Source of the DNA: Bradysia coprophila
Lineage: Eukaryota > Arthropoda > Insecta > Diptera > Sciaridae
Direction: 5' to 3'
Assembly (NCBI RefSeq): GCF_014529535.1
Contig: NW_023503941.1
Span: forward strand, 3,284,942-3,348,941
Length of the DNA stretch: 64,000 bases
The notes under the pieces were generated by a model. It was not told the origin of the DNA and did no database searches. It worked only from the letters and a program-made list of their open reading frames with translations. The translations under genes were made by a program, and so were the position numbers. How positions within the stretch are numbered: position 1 is the stretch's first letter; each line of letters begins with the position of its first letter. Of this stretch, positions 24,740-35,525 are shown piece by piece.

Positions 24740-27700
24740 ACGGTCACAACTCTTGAGGAACTGTTTAGAATAATGCTTACCCTAGTACCCTACGTAAAAT
24801 AAGGAGACACTCACCGTAGGCCAAAGATGTTCATTTCAATAAAATTTTGTTTGTTTTTCTCCTACGGTTTAATAGATAAATTAACATTGAAAACTCTTCG
24901 AACGTATGTTTGTCGGTAGCGCCAAGCTGGGCAATTGAATACAAAAATTGGCTAGAAACTTTAATCTAAGTAGGCGAATATTTGCATAACTTTTTTTCTC
25001 AATGTAGCATTGCAAGCATACCGCTAAGGCTGCTAATCGTGTTAGTAGCATCAGAATGCCACTCTATTCTGTTTGATGTGGTAAAAGTTCTACATTTGAA
25101 TAATGCACTGAACACCTGCTGAATTGATTTTTTCTACTTTTATATTATGTTCGAAAGTATCAGGCAAAGTCCAGTGAGATCTTGACAGGGGACATGTGTT
25201 AAATCCAGATTTTTGTACCTAGCCAAGCACTCGTTTTCCAATGAATTCCATGCACAAACTCTGACATATATCCTTATTCTACAACTGAATTTAATTGATG
25301 TTGGTCAACCATAATTCCTTTCTAGCAAATAATTTGTTCAAAATTAGTGAAAACAACTTGAAAATGATTTATGAAATGGAAATGTGATACATGTAACGTC
25401 GCAGAGATGTTCATTTACAAAAAAAAAAAGAAATCTTTTCAGGAATTCAATTCACGTATGGCAAAATTTGATTGGATCTTCCGTATAAACAATAAATTCC
25501 ATTAAGTGAATATTTCGAATAATTTGTGGATAAAGTGTTGAAACTCAACCGGTGGTGGTGAGTTCATTTTGTGAGATTGTTGTACCTAAACATTTTGACA
25601 GTTAGAATAGGCAACAATAGAGAGGTTGCAGGTGATTTTAAATGGGTGATTACAGTCCTGTTTGATCGCGGAATTGAAAGGTAAGACTTTGTATCGAATT
25701 GTCAAATTGGAATACAAAATTACGCATTAAGTGAAAATATCGATTTACGATCTCTTGTCCGTAATTTGGTGTGCTGTGTACCTTAAGGTGGTTCCGTACC
25801 TGTTCCACGAAAGCATACTTTAATTTGCTTGAGTTGACATGTAGGCCAGATTTGTAAAGACCTTCCCCACTTCCACTCCTTTTCCTGTGAAAAGTCAATT
25901 CGACTCAACGACCCGAAACTTCTCTTTCTTCGTTGAAAATTAAATGAAACCGAAACCGGGGATAAATCGTAGTTGCTTTCAAGTACCACTTGAGGCTGTC
26001 CATATTGTGCCACGTATTTGATATATCTTTCAGAAATTGCATCGAAAGTCTCATCTTCCTGCCAAAGAATTTGGTTGATTAATGAACAACCATTGAGCAC
26101 AATATTACAACCATCAAAAGCCGTTAAATTTATCTCATCAGAACCAACGTTTTTCCATGAAGTATCGAAAAGAGTTGAAGTACTTCCTTCGCGCATAAAT
26201 TCAAATTCATCGAAAAGGGCTGACGGCTTTTGGGAGATGTCGAACTTAAACACATTTCGAATTTCATCGGCATCCATATCTCTTCAACATTAGCCGTTGA
26301 AAAAGCAGCTGAGGATCTATACTGACTATTTCATCATCAAGAGGACTCTTCGAACTCGGTTTAATGGCGCTGTTAGCTGATATGGAACAATATTGTCGAA
26401 ATAATTTTTTCTCCGCTTTCAGATGATTTCTCAATGTTTACGTATACGGTGCCGCCAGCCTTCGTTCTGTCGCAAACCGGAGAAGAAATAAAATTCTCAA
26501 ACGAAGAACCCCCTTCAGCTAATGGTCATATTATACCGCATCATGCTGTTTTGAAGCCCGAAAGTAAGACACCTGTCCGTCCGGCGTTCATGCAATATCA
26601 ACCGATTTCCATTCTTAAGCGAATGTCTCAATGAAAGGACCAAATTGATCGAATTGATTCCGAAAGTAATATTCAATTTTCGTGAAGGAAAGATTGGAGT
26701 AATATCGGATATAAGAAAACCGTTTTTAATGATTGAAATACAAGAAAGCGACAAAAAATATTTGATTTTCTTGTGGTGGGAGGACGAGTCATGTTCCTAG
26801 ATAAAAGTTTTCGAACATAAAAGTGTGGGTGTTGAAGTCAAATGCACTCCATTCAAATTAGCTGCTGTTTTGAATCATCATTTGTACGATGTGGAAATAA
26901 CAGACCAGCAAACAGTTCAAAAGCTAAAACAATCACTATACGTAGACAACAGTGTCACATCTGTAAATTCTTGGGAAGAATACGAAGCGTTCAAAGCGGA
27001 TGGGCGTGCTGATTGGAAAGTTTTTGAAGATTTGTTTGGATAGTCATATTGACCTGAATGAAGATTTTAATATGTCGATAGTTATAAAAGAATCCACCGA
27101 TGCCGCTATTGAAAAACTCTCAAAAATTCAGTCTAGAGATACGCTCAAGAGGCTATGGCAGCGCTGTAAAGATGCATCACTGAAAGATCGAACAATAACT
27201 AGCCTCAAATGCTCTCTAAATAGTCTAATGGTGACAAGAAATTCTGGCGAATCGCCAAGGCCATCAGCGGAAAACATTCCAACAAAATTCTTCTTTCAAA
27301 TGAGGATAAGGTGAAGTCGATTCATTCGCACACCCTTTTTTATTAAGAGTTTTTTTTTTCGAAAAAGGTGGCTTCATCGTTTGGTGTCTACGCCGAGAAA
27401 ACTCAAAAGTTCAAAATATATCACAAAAAACACAAATTTTAGGAGTGTTGGGTTTTCTCGGAGTACACTATATCAATCTGGACAATTCCCGTGGCTATCG
27501 GAACCTTATATGCTTTGGCCACTTTCATAGGGGGTCGGAGTGTAGATTGCTATTAACGTGCAGCTGATCCAAGCTAAGACCAGAACAACTCTCATTCAGA
27601 AGGTTGCTACGACAAGACTAGAATTAATGGGATGTTTGACCGGAGTTCGTCTGGCAAAACCTATTTTATCATCATTTGAAGCATCAGTAAAACGGTTTTA

Positions 27701-27840
27701 TTGGTCAGATTCAACCACAGCATTGGCTTGGATAAAACACAATGATGAATGAGGAACTTTTGTTGGTAACAGGGTCAAGGAAATCATCAATGAAACTACA
27801 GTTGGTTGCATGTACCTGACAAAGATAATCCAGCAGATTG
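24740..27840. repeat. BEL/Pao-bearing spacer block, copy 2
   Basis: A direct repeat of 17010-20105, offset about 7.73 kb. It differs by small indels. For example, an extra ATAATTTGTTCAAAATTAG-type segment near 25325-25345 is absent from copy 1, and about 30 bp near 24650-24680 is missing from copy 1 at about 16970. Confidence 0.85.
25783..26400 (-). pseudogene. Second copy of the PIN-like fragment, frameshifted
   Basis: Corresponds to 18042-18698. A 5-base deletion near 26285 breaks the frame, leaving 164 open codons (26277-25783) that start at MDADEIRN. One substitution (Asn to Asp in ETFDAIS) is visible elsewhere. Confidence 0.5.
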
Positions 27841-27860
27841 TGACCGTTCGACAGTAACAG
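26421..27860 (+). pseudogene. Broken BEL/Pao pol, copy 2
   Basis: Holds the same RT and RNase H blocks as copy 1, with HHAVLKPESKTPVRPAF one codon shorter, SLYVDNSVTS at about 26925-26955, and WSDSTTALAWI at about 27705-27740. The same disabling stops are shared with copy 1, so it was already dead when the block duplicated. Confidence 0.85.
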
Positions 27861-28152
27861 ATTCTTAAGAGCTTAAGATTCCAAATGTCTGGCGGTTCGC
27901 CCTTTCTAAATCGAACCAGAAAACTTTGTTGCCAGCAGCACCTTCATGGGTAAATCGGAGGTGCTTGAACATGTTCCTTCGCTATGCGCCAAAACAAATT
28001 CCCACAGAAACTCAGACACAGAGGATGTTAAATGATCATCATTCTATTTCTTGCGATTTATTTATTCATTTTTTTCCTAAAAACTAAGCTCGAATTTCAG
28101 TTAAGTGTGGCCGGTGGTCGACATACGTGTGAATTTACGGTAGCTGTTCGAA

Positions 28153-29061
28153 TTAGCATGAGCATTCGAGTCCAAGACTGCCCAATGAACCTTGAAGGGT
28201 GGCAAGAACTTCGTTCAAAGTAGCTTGAAGGCTGACAAGAGCGTCTTGTACGCTATCGATGATGTTATCAGCAAGGCAGTTGACTTCAGCGAGAAGATCG
28301 CTAACAACACCGGAAAGTTGATCGAAAAGTCCGCCCAAGGCACAGCCGAGTGCGCTGTTTTGGAGCTGGGCCAATAAAGCAGCCAAAGTTTCGTCAACGA
28401 TTTGGATGACCGATCGGAGGGCCAATTGGAGTTCAGCGAGTGCTTGGTCAACGGCAGCGCTGACTTGGCTGAGGAGTTCGGCAACGGCGGCTACAACTGT
28501 GGCAAGAAGGTCTTGTACGGCACAAAGGAGGTTGTTGAGGAGACCATCGAGTTGGGCAACGAGGTCATCGACAGCACCATTGACGTTGTCAAGGATTCCT
28601 CCAACAGCGGCAACAACATCGTTAAGAGTGGTTCCAACATTGCCAACGAGACCACCAACAACGTCGGTAAGTCCACCGCAACCACAGAGTGGAGTGAGTC
28701 CTTGGATTTGGGCAACGATTTGGTCCAAAGCGGCGGTGATAGCAGCAAGCAATTGTTGGACAACGGCAAGAACGTTTTCAACGACACCGTTAAGTTGGGC
28801 GAGTACTCCTTGTACGCTGGCAACGATTCCATTAAGAGTGCATGACAAATTGTTGACAATATCGGTAACTGAGGTGACGACATTGTTAACTGATCCTACA
28901 ACACCTCCGAGTGTTTTGCCCAAGTTCAAGCCACCCAAAAGTGGGGTAGCACTGATGGTCTACAAAGAAACAATTTATCAAATTTTACCCATTTTTGTAC
29001 GATGGAAATGTGAACTTACGCCAGCAACGGCAAGAACAGCCAAACAGACGATAAATTTCAT
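28153..29061 (-). CDS. Secreted acidic helix-repeat protein, copy E
   Basis: Exon 1 29061-29020, exon 2 28959-28153, 60-bp intron of the A/B type. The protein is the same as copy A. One base differs beside the TATA box (GCCAGCC rather than GCCCGCC). The foldback insertion lies about 340 bp upstream of its ATG and could affect upstream regulation. Confidence 0.85.
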
Positions 29062-29120
29062 GGTTACGAGCGGTTACAATTGACAAAGCAAACTGATGAA
29101 CATCGAAGAGTGTCGCCAGC

Positions 29121-29128
29121 CTTATATA
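29121..29128 (-). promoter_or_regulatory. TATA box of copy E
   Basis: TATATAAG is conserved; the foldback element begins about 270 bp further upstream. Confidence 0.75.
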
Positions 29129-29942
29129 CTACACACATCATCATCGTCGTCACCATCGCCTGATTAGCAAATCGAAAAAAGAAAATTAATTCGCCGATTG
29201 GCCAACTGAACAAACTGCGTCATTTCGCTTGTTTTCTTCAAACTTTAATTTTACGCAGAAAAACTGCTTCATCTCTAACTTTACTTATTCGTTCAGGTAA
29301 ACAAAATTAATTTTTGAGGGAAATTTATTCGCCAAATGGTTTTCAGTGTTCCCTTCTCGATTCTCGTATAGACGAAAATACTCAATTATTTATGAGCGGA
29401 GGTTCTAGGACTTAATATCCCCGGACAAAATAACCCGGACAAAATAACCCCGGACATAATAACCCCGGACAAAATAAATTTTCTATTGAGTGGAGACAGT
29501 AGAGCGGACATAATAACCCCGGACAAAAAACCCAATTAAATTTCGGCTGTATGTTAAAGTAACCCCGAAAAAATAACGAAGGATCAAAATAACTCCAACC
29601 AAAGTACCCCAGGCAAAATGTCTACGTATCGAAATAACTTCAATAATAACGAATAACTACACTGAAAATAAAAATAGAAAAATCTTTGCAAAACCTGCGG
29701 CGAGTTTCGCTGCACGTCCTGCAGACGGCCTAACACGCACGGGGCTCTGCCCCAAACCCCGCTAGGGGCTCTGCCCCTTAGACCCCGCAAGGGGGATGCA
29801 CCCCCTTGACCCCCGCTTTTTTTAGTCGTTTTTATTTTTCTCGGCCTGCGGCGCATTGACACTTTTCATAAATACACTAAACAATCTATAAACAAATAGT
29901 TGCGACAAAATCAACGATTTCTAATATTCCGATACTTTATGA

Positions 29943-30325
29943 CAAGGGGCTGCCGCCCCCTGAACCCCCGCATTCTTTTTGATTGCCTGCGGCGCTTAAA
30001 CCCCGACTCCTTCCACAAAACTTACGATAAAATCGAACACAAATTTTTGTATTTCGGTATTTAATGTCAAGGGGCTGCCGCCCCCTGAACCCCCGCATTC
30101 TTTTTGATTGCCTGCGGCGCTTAAACACCGACTCCTTCCACAAAACTTACGATAAAATCGACCACAAATTTTTGTATTTCGGTATTTAATGTCAAGGGGC
30201 TGCCGCCCCCTGAACCCCCGCATTCTTTTCGATTGCCTGCGGCGCTTCAACACCGACACCTTCCACAAAACTTCCGATAAAATCGACCACAAATTTTTGT
30301 ATTTCGGTATTCAATGTCAAGGGGC
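29943..30325. repeat. 125-bp tandem repeat, three units
   Basis: CAAGGGGCTGCCGCCCC starts at 29943, 30068 and 30193, with a partial unit at 30318. Each unit has the GC-rich hairpin GGGGCTGCCGCCCC and an AT-rich tail. Arginine-rich frames through it are by-products. Confidence 0.85.
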
Positions 30326-30639
30326 GATTTGAAAGCTACATGCATGAGTTACACGTCAAATGAAAGGTATTCACAATACCAATCCGTGAAAAAAAAGTTT
30401 ATGAAATTCGGATCATCTAATCGTGAGTTAGAGCCAACGATGTGAAATCGGTGGGGTACGGGAACTGTTTTTTGACAACAGCTCGGCCGAATATGAACGA
30501 ATTGCGCTTAGAAATGCTCTTATAGATAGATATTAACCATACTAATCGAGGAAAAAAAAGTTCATGAAGTTCGGTCCACCGGGTCGGTGAACGCCTTTGA
30601 TGCTACTCGGCCGTACAGTGAACGTAGAACATTTTTGGT

Positions 30640-31060
30640 TATATCTCAAGCAAATTTTATCCGATTTTCGTGAATTTTTTTTTTGTTTGAAAGGTAGTGA
30701 CGAGTGCAAAACGATGGTAATAATTTTAGAGTTCCACCAAAATGGCCGCCGCCGCCATATTGGATTTTAGTGTTTTTACCTATATCTCAAGCAAATTTTA
30801 TCCGATTTTCGTGAATTTTTTTTTGTTTGAGAGGTAGTGACGAGTGTATATCGATGGTATTAGTTTTAGAGTCCCACCAAAATGGCCGCCGCCGCCATCT
30901 TGGATTTTGCTGTTTTTACCTATATCTCAAGCAAATTTTATCCGATTTTCGTGAATTTTTTTTTGTTTGAAAGGTAGTGACGAGTGTATGTCGATGGTAT
31001 TAATTTTAGTGTCCCAACAAAATAACCGCCGACGCCATCTTAGATTTTTTCTTTTTCGCC
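30640..31060. repeat. 140-bp tandem repeat, three units
   Basis: TATATCTCAAGCAAATTTTA starts at 30640, 30781 and 30921, and each unit includes AAAATGGCCGCCGCCGCCAT or a variant. It is related to the interior of the element at 49158-50361. Confidence 0.8.
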
Positions 31061-31591
31061 CATATGGTCGAGTATAAGCGGATTAACATAGAGGGATGAA
31101 AGGAAAGGCGAGATACATATGATAACAAAAGGGGTTAGCTGCTTTCGTTTCGACATTAGGTACACTTCGTACGGGGTTTATAGAATTGCGCTATGCGCAA
31201 TTTACACGACAGCTATGCTTTACAGTTTTTCGTCACCGCAATATAGACGATTTAGGTTTACATAAGTGCTTGGGTTACGGATGCACTAGGGTTGGTGGTA
31301 TACAAGAAAGTTACGGGTAAAGCAGGATGACGTACGTAGCAGATATACGGGACGGTACGGGGCTAAGTCTAGCTTTATGCGACGACTTTCCTTTGGCCTC
31401 GTTTGAAGTTATTTTGTCCGGAATTATTTTGTCCATGGGGTTATTTAGTCGAGGGTTATTTTGTCAGGGTTTTTTGATCCGGGGTTATTTTGTCCATGGG
31501 GTTATTTAGTCGGGGGTTATTTTGTCCGGGGGAATTTAGTCCGACAACGATGAGCGGATGATGCTTACGAATGATTGACGCATTTTCTTCG

Positions 31592-32999
31592 CTCCTGGAT
31601 CAATATTTTTCACAAATTTGAATATTCGAATTTGAACAAAGAGCTTTCCGAAAAGCTTTGCTCATGTTGTGGAGCTGTAAAAATATTCAGTTTTTGTCTA
31701 GATCGATTTAAGCTGAATGGGTGTGTGTGGCTGAAAAAAATTAACTAAAAATCGTGCATTTCGAGGTTTGATTTGATGATTTGGGAATGAAAGTCCTTGT
31801 TGAGAAAGCTATTTTCCACAATTTTTAGCGTTACATTTCCTCATTATTACGGCACAGTAAAATGAACCAGGCGGGAGCGGTCAAATAACGGACCTAACAC
31901 ATTGCGTGTACACGCTGACATTCCATTTGCAAAAATTGAGACTACTACATAATTCGGGTCCCTATTCATTGACTAATAGTCAAATATGAAGTGACTATTT
32001 GCACCCAAGTCCAACGCTTTTGTTATGGAAATTTTAAGAAAACCGTTACCGTTTGACTGAGAAATCAAGTCGGTCTTGAAGCCTGGCTTTAAACAAACGC
32101 AAATACTTCTTTGAAGCGCAGAAAATTTATGTTTTCCTTCAACAAATGGGAACACTAATACTCTATTATTTAGGATTTTTCTTCTACGAATAAGGATAAT
32201 ACTCTCTTCTCTCTTTTACAGGCGCTAATGGATCGGTCGATATTGTAGTAACAAACGATATTTACAAAACGTAACGAAAAGGCTAAATTCCAAAAGATTT
32301 TTCACTTTTAAAAAGCGTAACGAAGCTTCCAGTGTGCACTTTCCCTTTTACGAAATGACTAAACTTGAATGAGAGGCAGGACGGGTTATTTAAGGCAACT
32401 TTGCAGCCTTCTCGCGTCAGTCTACCTGGAAGCTTTCGATTTACTGATTGGCTTCATTTTCATTTTATACGCCAGCACATACAATGGATATTCTTCTATT
32501 ATTGTTGAATAGATTCGAATAATTTTTTGTGGTGTCAGTGCCATTGGTGCGTCTCTAATTAAGTGGCTAGTCAAGTATTACTTTCTTCGTTACTTTTTAC
32601 AAACAATAAGCACACGCTTATTCACGCTCAAACTGTAACTTTTTTCTAATAATTTACACACAAAAAACATGATTTCCGTAGATTATGTTGGAGATGGGTG
32701 CAAATAGTCTTGATATGTCTATTTGCACCCAGGTGCAAATAGTATCTACCAGTCAAATCAAGCGCTTCTGCCATGGCATTAAGCAGGTACAAAAATGCCC
32801 AAAATTGTAACCACAGTCCGATTACGTCTTTAACGCAGGGAATAAGAGCCACAAGTCTGGCATATTTGAGTGAACCGTTCCCGAGTTAGGGTCGTTCTAG
32901 CTGCGGAAGTTCTGAAAATATATTCGTGAAATTGCAATGGACCTTCCCTTGTGATGGTGCTGCTGCCATACGCGAAAATCAATCGGTATTCATTCATCT
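31592..32999. other. 1,408-bp palindrome spacer, orientation 2 (third copy)
   Basis: Same orientation as in palindrome 2, nearly identical, with occasional substitutions (for example TTTAAGGC versus TTTAAAGC near 32390). Confidence 0.88.
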
Positions 33000-33304
33000 C
33001 GAAGAAAATGCGTCAATCATTCGTAAGCATCATCCGCTCATAAATAATTGAGTATTTTCGTCTATACGAGAATCGAGAAGTGAACACTGAAAACCATCTG
33101 GCGAATAAATTTCCCTCAAAAATTAATTTTGTTTACCTGAACCAATAAGTAAAGTTAGAGATGAAGCAGTTTTTCTGCGTAAAATTAAAGTTTGAAGAAA
33201 ACAAGCGAAATGACGCAGTTTGTTCAGTTGGCCAATCGGCGAATTAATTTTCTTTTTTCGATTTGCTAATCAGGCGATGGTGACGACGATGATGATGTGT
33301 GTAG

Positions 33305-33312
33305 TATATAAG
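33305..33312 (+). promoter_or_regulatory. TATA box of copy F
   Basis: TATATAAG, 60 bp upstream of the ATG at 33372. Confidence 0.78.
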
Positions 33313-33371
33313 GCGGGCGACACTCTTCGATGTTCATCAGTTTGCTTTGTCAATTGTAACCGCTCGTAACC

Positions 33372-34280
33372 ATGAAATTTATCGTCTGTTTGGCTGTTCT
33401 TGCCGTTGCTGGCGTAAGTTCACATTTCCATCGTACAAAAATGGGTAAAATTTGATAAATTTTTTGTTTGCAGACCATCAGTGCTACCCCACTTTTGGGT
33501 GGCTTGAACTTGGGCAAAACACTCGGAGGTGTTGTAGGATCAGTTAACAATGTCGTCACCTCAGTTACCGATATTGTCAACAATTTGTCATGCACTCTTA
33601 ATGGAATCGTTGCCAGCGTACAAGGAGTACTCGCCCAACTTAACGGTGTCGTTGAAAACGTTCTTGCCGTTGTCCAACAATTGCTTGCTGCTATCACCGC
33701 CGCTTTGGACCAAATCGTTGCCCAAATCCAAGGACTCACTCCACTCTGTGGTTGCGGTGGACTTACCGACGTTGTTGGTGGTCTCGTTGGCAATGTTGGA
33801 ACCACTCTTAACGATGTTGTTGCCGCTGTTGGAGGAATCCTTGACAACGTCAATGGTGCTGTCGATGACCTCGTTGCCCAACTCGATGGTCTCCTCAACA
33901 ACCTCCTTTGTGCCGTACAAGACCTTCTTGCCACAGTTGTAGCCGCCGTTGCCGAACTCCTCAGCCAAGTCAGCGCTGCCGTTGACCAAGCACTCGCTGA
34001 ACTCCAATTGGCCCTCCGATCGGTCATCCAAATCGTTGACGAAACTTTGGCTGCTTTATTGGCCCAGCTCCAAAACAGCGCACTCGGCTGTGCCTTGGGC
34101 GGACTTTTCGATCAACTTTCCGGTGTTGTTAGCGATCTTCTCGCTGAAGTCAACTGCCTTGCTGATAACATCATCGATAGCGTACAAGACGCTCTTGTCA
34201 GCCTTCAAGCTACTTTGAACGAAGTTCTTGCCACCCTTCAAGGTTCATTGGGCAGTCTTGGACTCGAATGCTCATGCTAA
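33372..34280 (+). CDS. Secreted acidic helix-repeat protein, copy F
   Basis: Exons 33372-33413 and 33474-34280, with the intron ending TTTGCAG as in D and G. The product is the same 282 aa as A-E. Its 3' flank (ACCGCAAATTC, then TATATCGACC) is of the A/G type, and beyond 34420 it runs into non-BEL sequence shared inverted with copy G. It is the outer edge of the array. Confidence 0.85.
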
Positions 34281-34990
34281 TTCGAACAGCTACCGCAAAT
34301 TCACACGTATATCGACCACCGCCCACACTTACTTGAAATTCGAGCTTAGTTTTTAGGAAAAAAATGAATAAATAAATCGCAAGAAATAGAATGATGATCA
34401 TTTAACATCCTCTGTGTCTGAGTGCCTTTTATTTGACGCATTGTGCCGATTGGGCAATACATTCTGACAATTGAATTAGAACGAACCGGCCTAAAATGTG
34501 AAAATTGCCCGAGTGGCAGATTAGTCATTTCATGCATGGAATTTACTTTGATATTATGCGATGTCGCATTCAAGGTTCTGAAAGAACAGGTTAAGACACC
34601 CACGAGGGTGGGTGACACCGAAATCGATAAACGCACTCAGTACAGATTGTGTGTGAAATCAACTTGAAGAAAATGCTTTTTAGGAAAATTCGGAATTTTG
34701 TTTTTGTTACGTTGCCTTTTTCATATAAACTTCGTAGCCGCTGAACTAAATTTGTGTGTCACCGCCTTCGTGATCAACTCAGAATTGTCTTAGCCTGGTT
34801 CTTTCAGAACCTTGGTGGCATTAATGACATGGTTGACAATTTGAATTTTTTTTTTGTGAAACTTCCATTGGCCCTTATGCTCAAAACAAATGAGGCATTG
34901 AATACGTGTTTTGGTCCTAGTTTTCATTGACAGATGCAGCAGACAGTAAAAGTTCTAACTTCATTTGACAGTTTCGAAAATTTCGTCATG
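34281..34990. repeat. 3' flank of copy F, inverted duplicate of the flank of copy G
   Basis: From the polyadenylation region to about 34990 this sequence recurs inverted, interrupted, at 52576-52705 plus 56323-56660. Shared landmarks include ATTGTGCCGATTGGGCAATA, AACTTCCATTGGCCCTT, and CTGTCAATGAAAACTAGG in the opposite sense. It holds a MITE (34572-34811) that G lacks. Confidence 0.8.
34572..34811. mobile_element. MITE, about 240 bp, with empty paralogous site
   Basis: TIRs start AAGGTTCTGAAAGAAC and are followed by AGGTTAAGACA or AGGCTAAGACA. GCATT occurs on both sides. The inverted copy of the locus near 56370 lacks it. Relatives occur at 48552-48775, 48810-48978 and, split, at about 60205-60258 with 61228-61300. 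Confidence 0.75.
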
Positions 34991-35017
34991 AAAAATAGGA
35001 CCAATAGTTATTTACGG

Positions 35018-35125
35018 ATCTGTTGTGGACGGTATATTTTCGTCAATTTCGAAGATTGTAGCCCGAACAAAGTGAGGGCGACAAGCGAAAGTGTCTAAAA
35101 TGAATCGTCCACAACAGATGCATGT
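35018..35125. mobile_element. MITE with TCTGTTGTGGACG ends
   Basis: GATCTGTTGTGGACGG and the inverse end CGTCCACAACAGAT enclose about 75 bp including GTAGCCCGAACAAAGTGAGG. A related element follows at 35412-35525. Confidence 0.7.
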
Positions 35126-35197
35126 ACAACTTTTCATGTTTTGGGCCTAATTTACGAGAAAATTCCATAATTTATGCCCAAGGCATGAAAAACACGT

Positions 35198-35284
35198 TTA
35201 TATGCTTGCTAAGAGGACCCTTAGCTATCGCTTTTGCCCCTTAAATTGACATTTGCTTACTTTCGGTCCTCTTAGCAAGCATAC
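35198..35284. mobile_element. Small inverted-repeat element
   Basis: TATGCTTGCTAAGAGGACC is matched inverted by GGTCCTCTTAGCAAGCATA with about 45 bp between. Non-coding. Confidence 0.65.
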
Positions 35285-35411
35285 AAAACTTAATACGTAA
35301 CTCTTTCGGCCTCCTCAATCGATACGTAAATAACTATTTCATGTGTCGGGGCCGAAAATGAGGGAGTTTCGAGATTTTTTTCGGGTTTTCGACCCCTTAC
35401 ATGAAAAATTT

Positions 35412-35525
35412 TTTGAGTATCTGTTTTGGACGATTGATTTTAGGCACTTTCGCATGTAGCCCTCACTTCGTTCGGGCTACAACTCGCAAAATTGCCTAAA
35501 AACAATCGTCCAAAACAGATACACA
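35412..35525. mobile_element. MITE with TCTGTTTTGGACG ends
   Basis: GTATCTGTTTTGGACGATTG and its inverse enclose TAGCCCTCACTTCGTTCGGG, the same motif as the 35018 element in opposite sense. The two are sub-family members. Confidence 0.7.

Larger units (their letters stand above)
29401..31549. mobile_element. Foldback/MULE-like element with 9-bp target duplication
   Basis: A perfect 9-bp direct repeat ATGAGCGGA flanks it (29392-29400 and 31550-31558), and the uninterrupted site is seen in palindromes 1 and 2. Both ends consist of short subrepeats of CCCCGGACAAAATAA, inverted relative to each other (29401-29530 and 31390-31549). That is the hallmark of FB elements, which are Mutator-like. No transposase is visible, so it is non-autonomous. 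The interior holds two tandem arrays. Confidence 0.85.
28006..34420. repeat. Palindrome 3 (copies E and F), split by a foldback insertion
   Basis: The left arm is 28006-29400 plus its remainder at 31559-31591. The spacer is 31592-32999 (1,408 bp, orientation 2). The right arm starts at 33000 and the repeat end is near 34420. The left arm is interrupted by the 2.15-kb element at 29401-31549. Confidence 0.88.

Noticed and set aside
29937-30292. Arginine-rich minus-strand ORFs
   Set aside because: Generated by the 125-bp tandem repeat in the foldback element.
12585-34420. Palindromic array as a pure assembly artefact
   Set aside because: Copies differ at consistent sites, spacers differ in orientation, one copy has a clean 9-bp-duplicating insertion, and blocks differ by indels; still, long reads would settle it.
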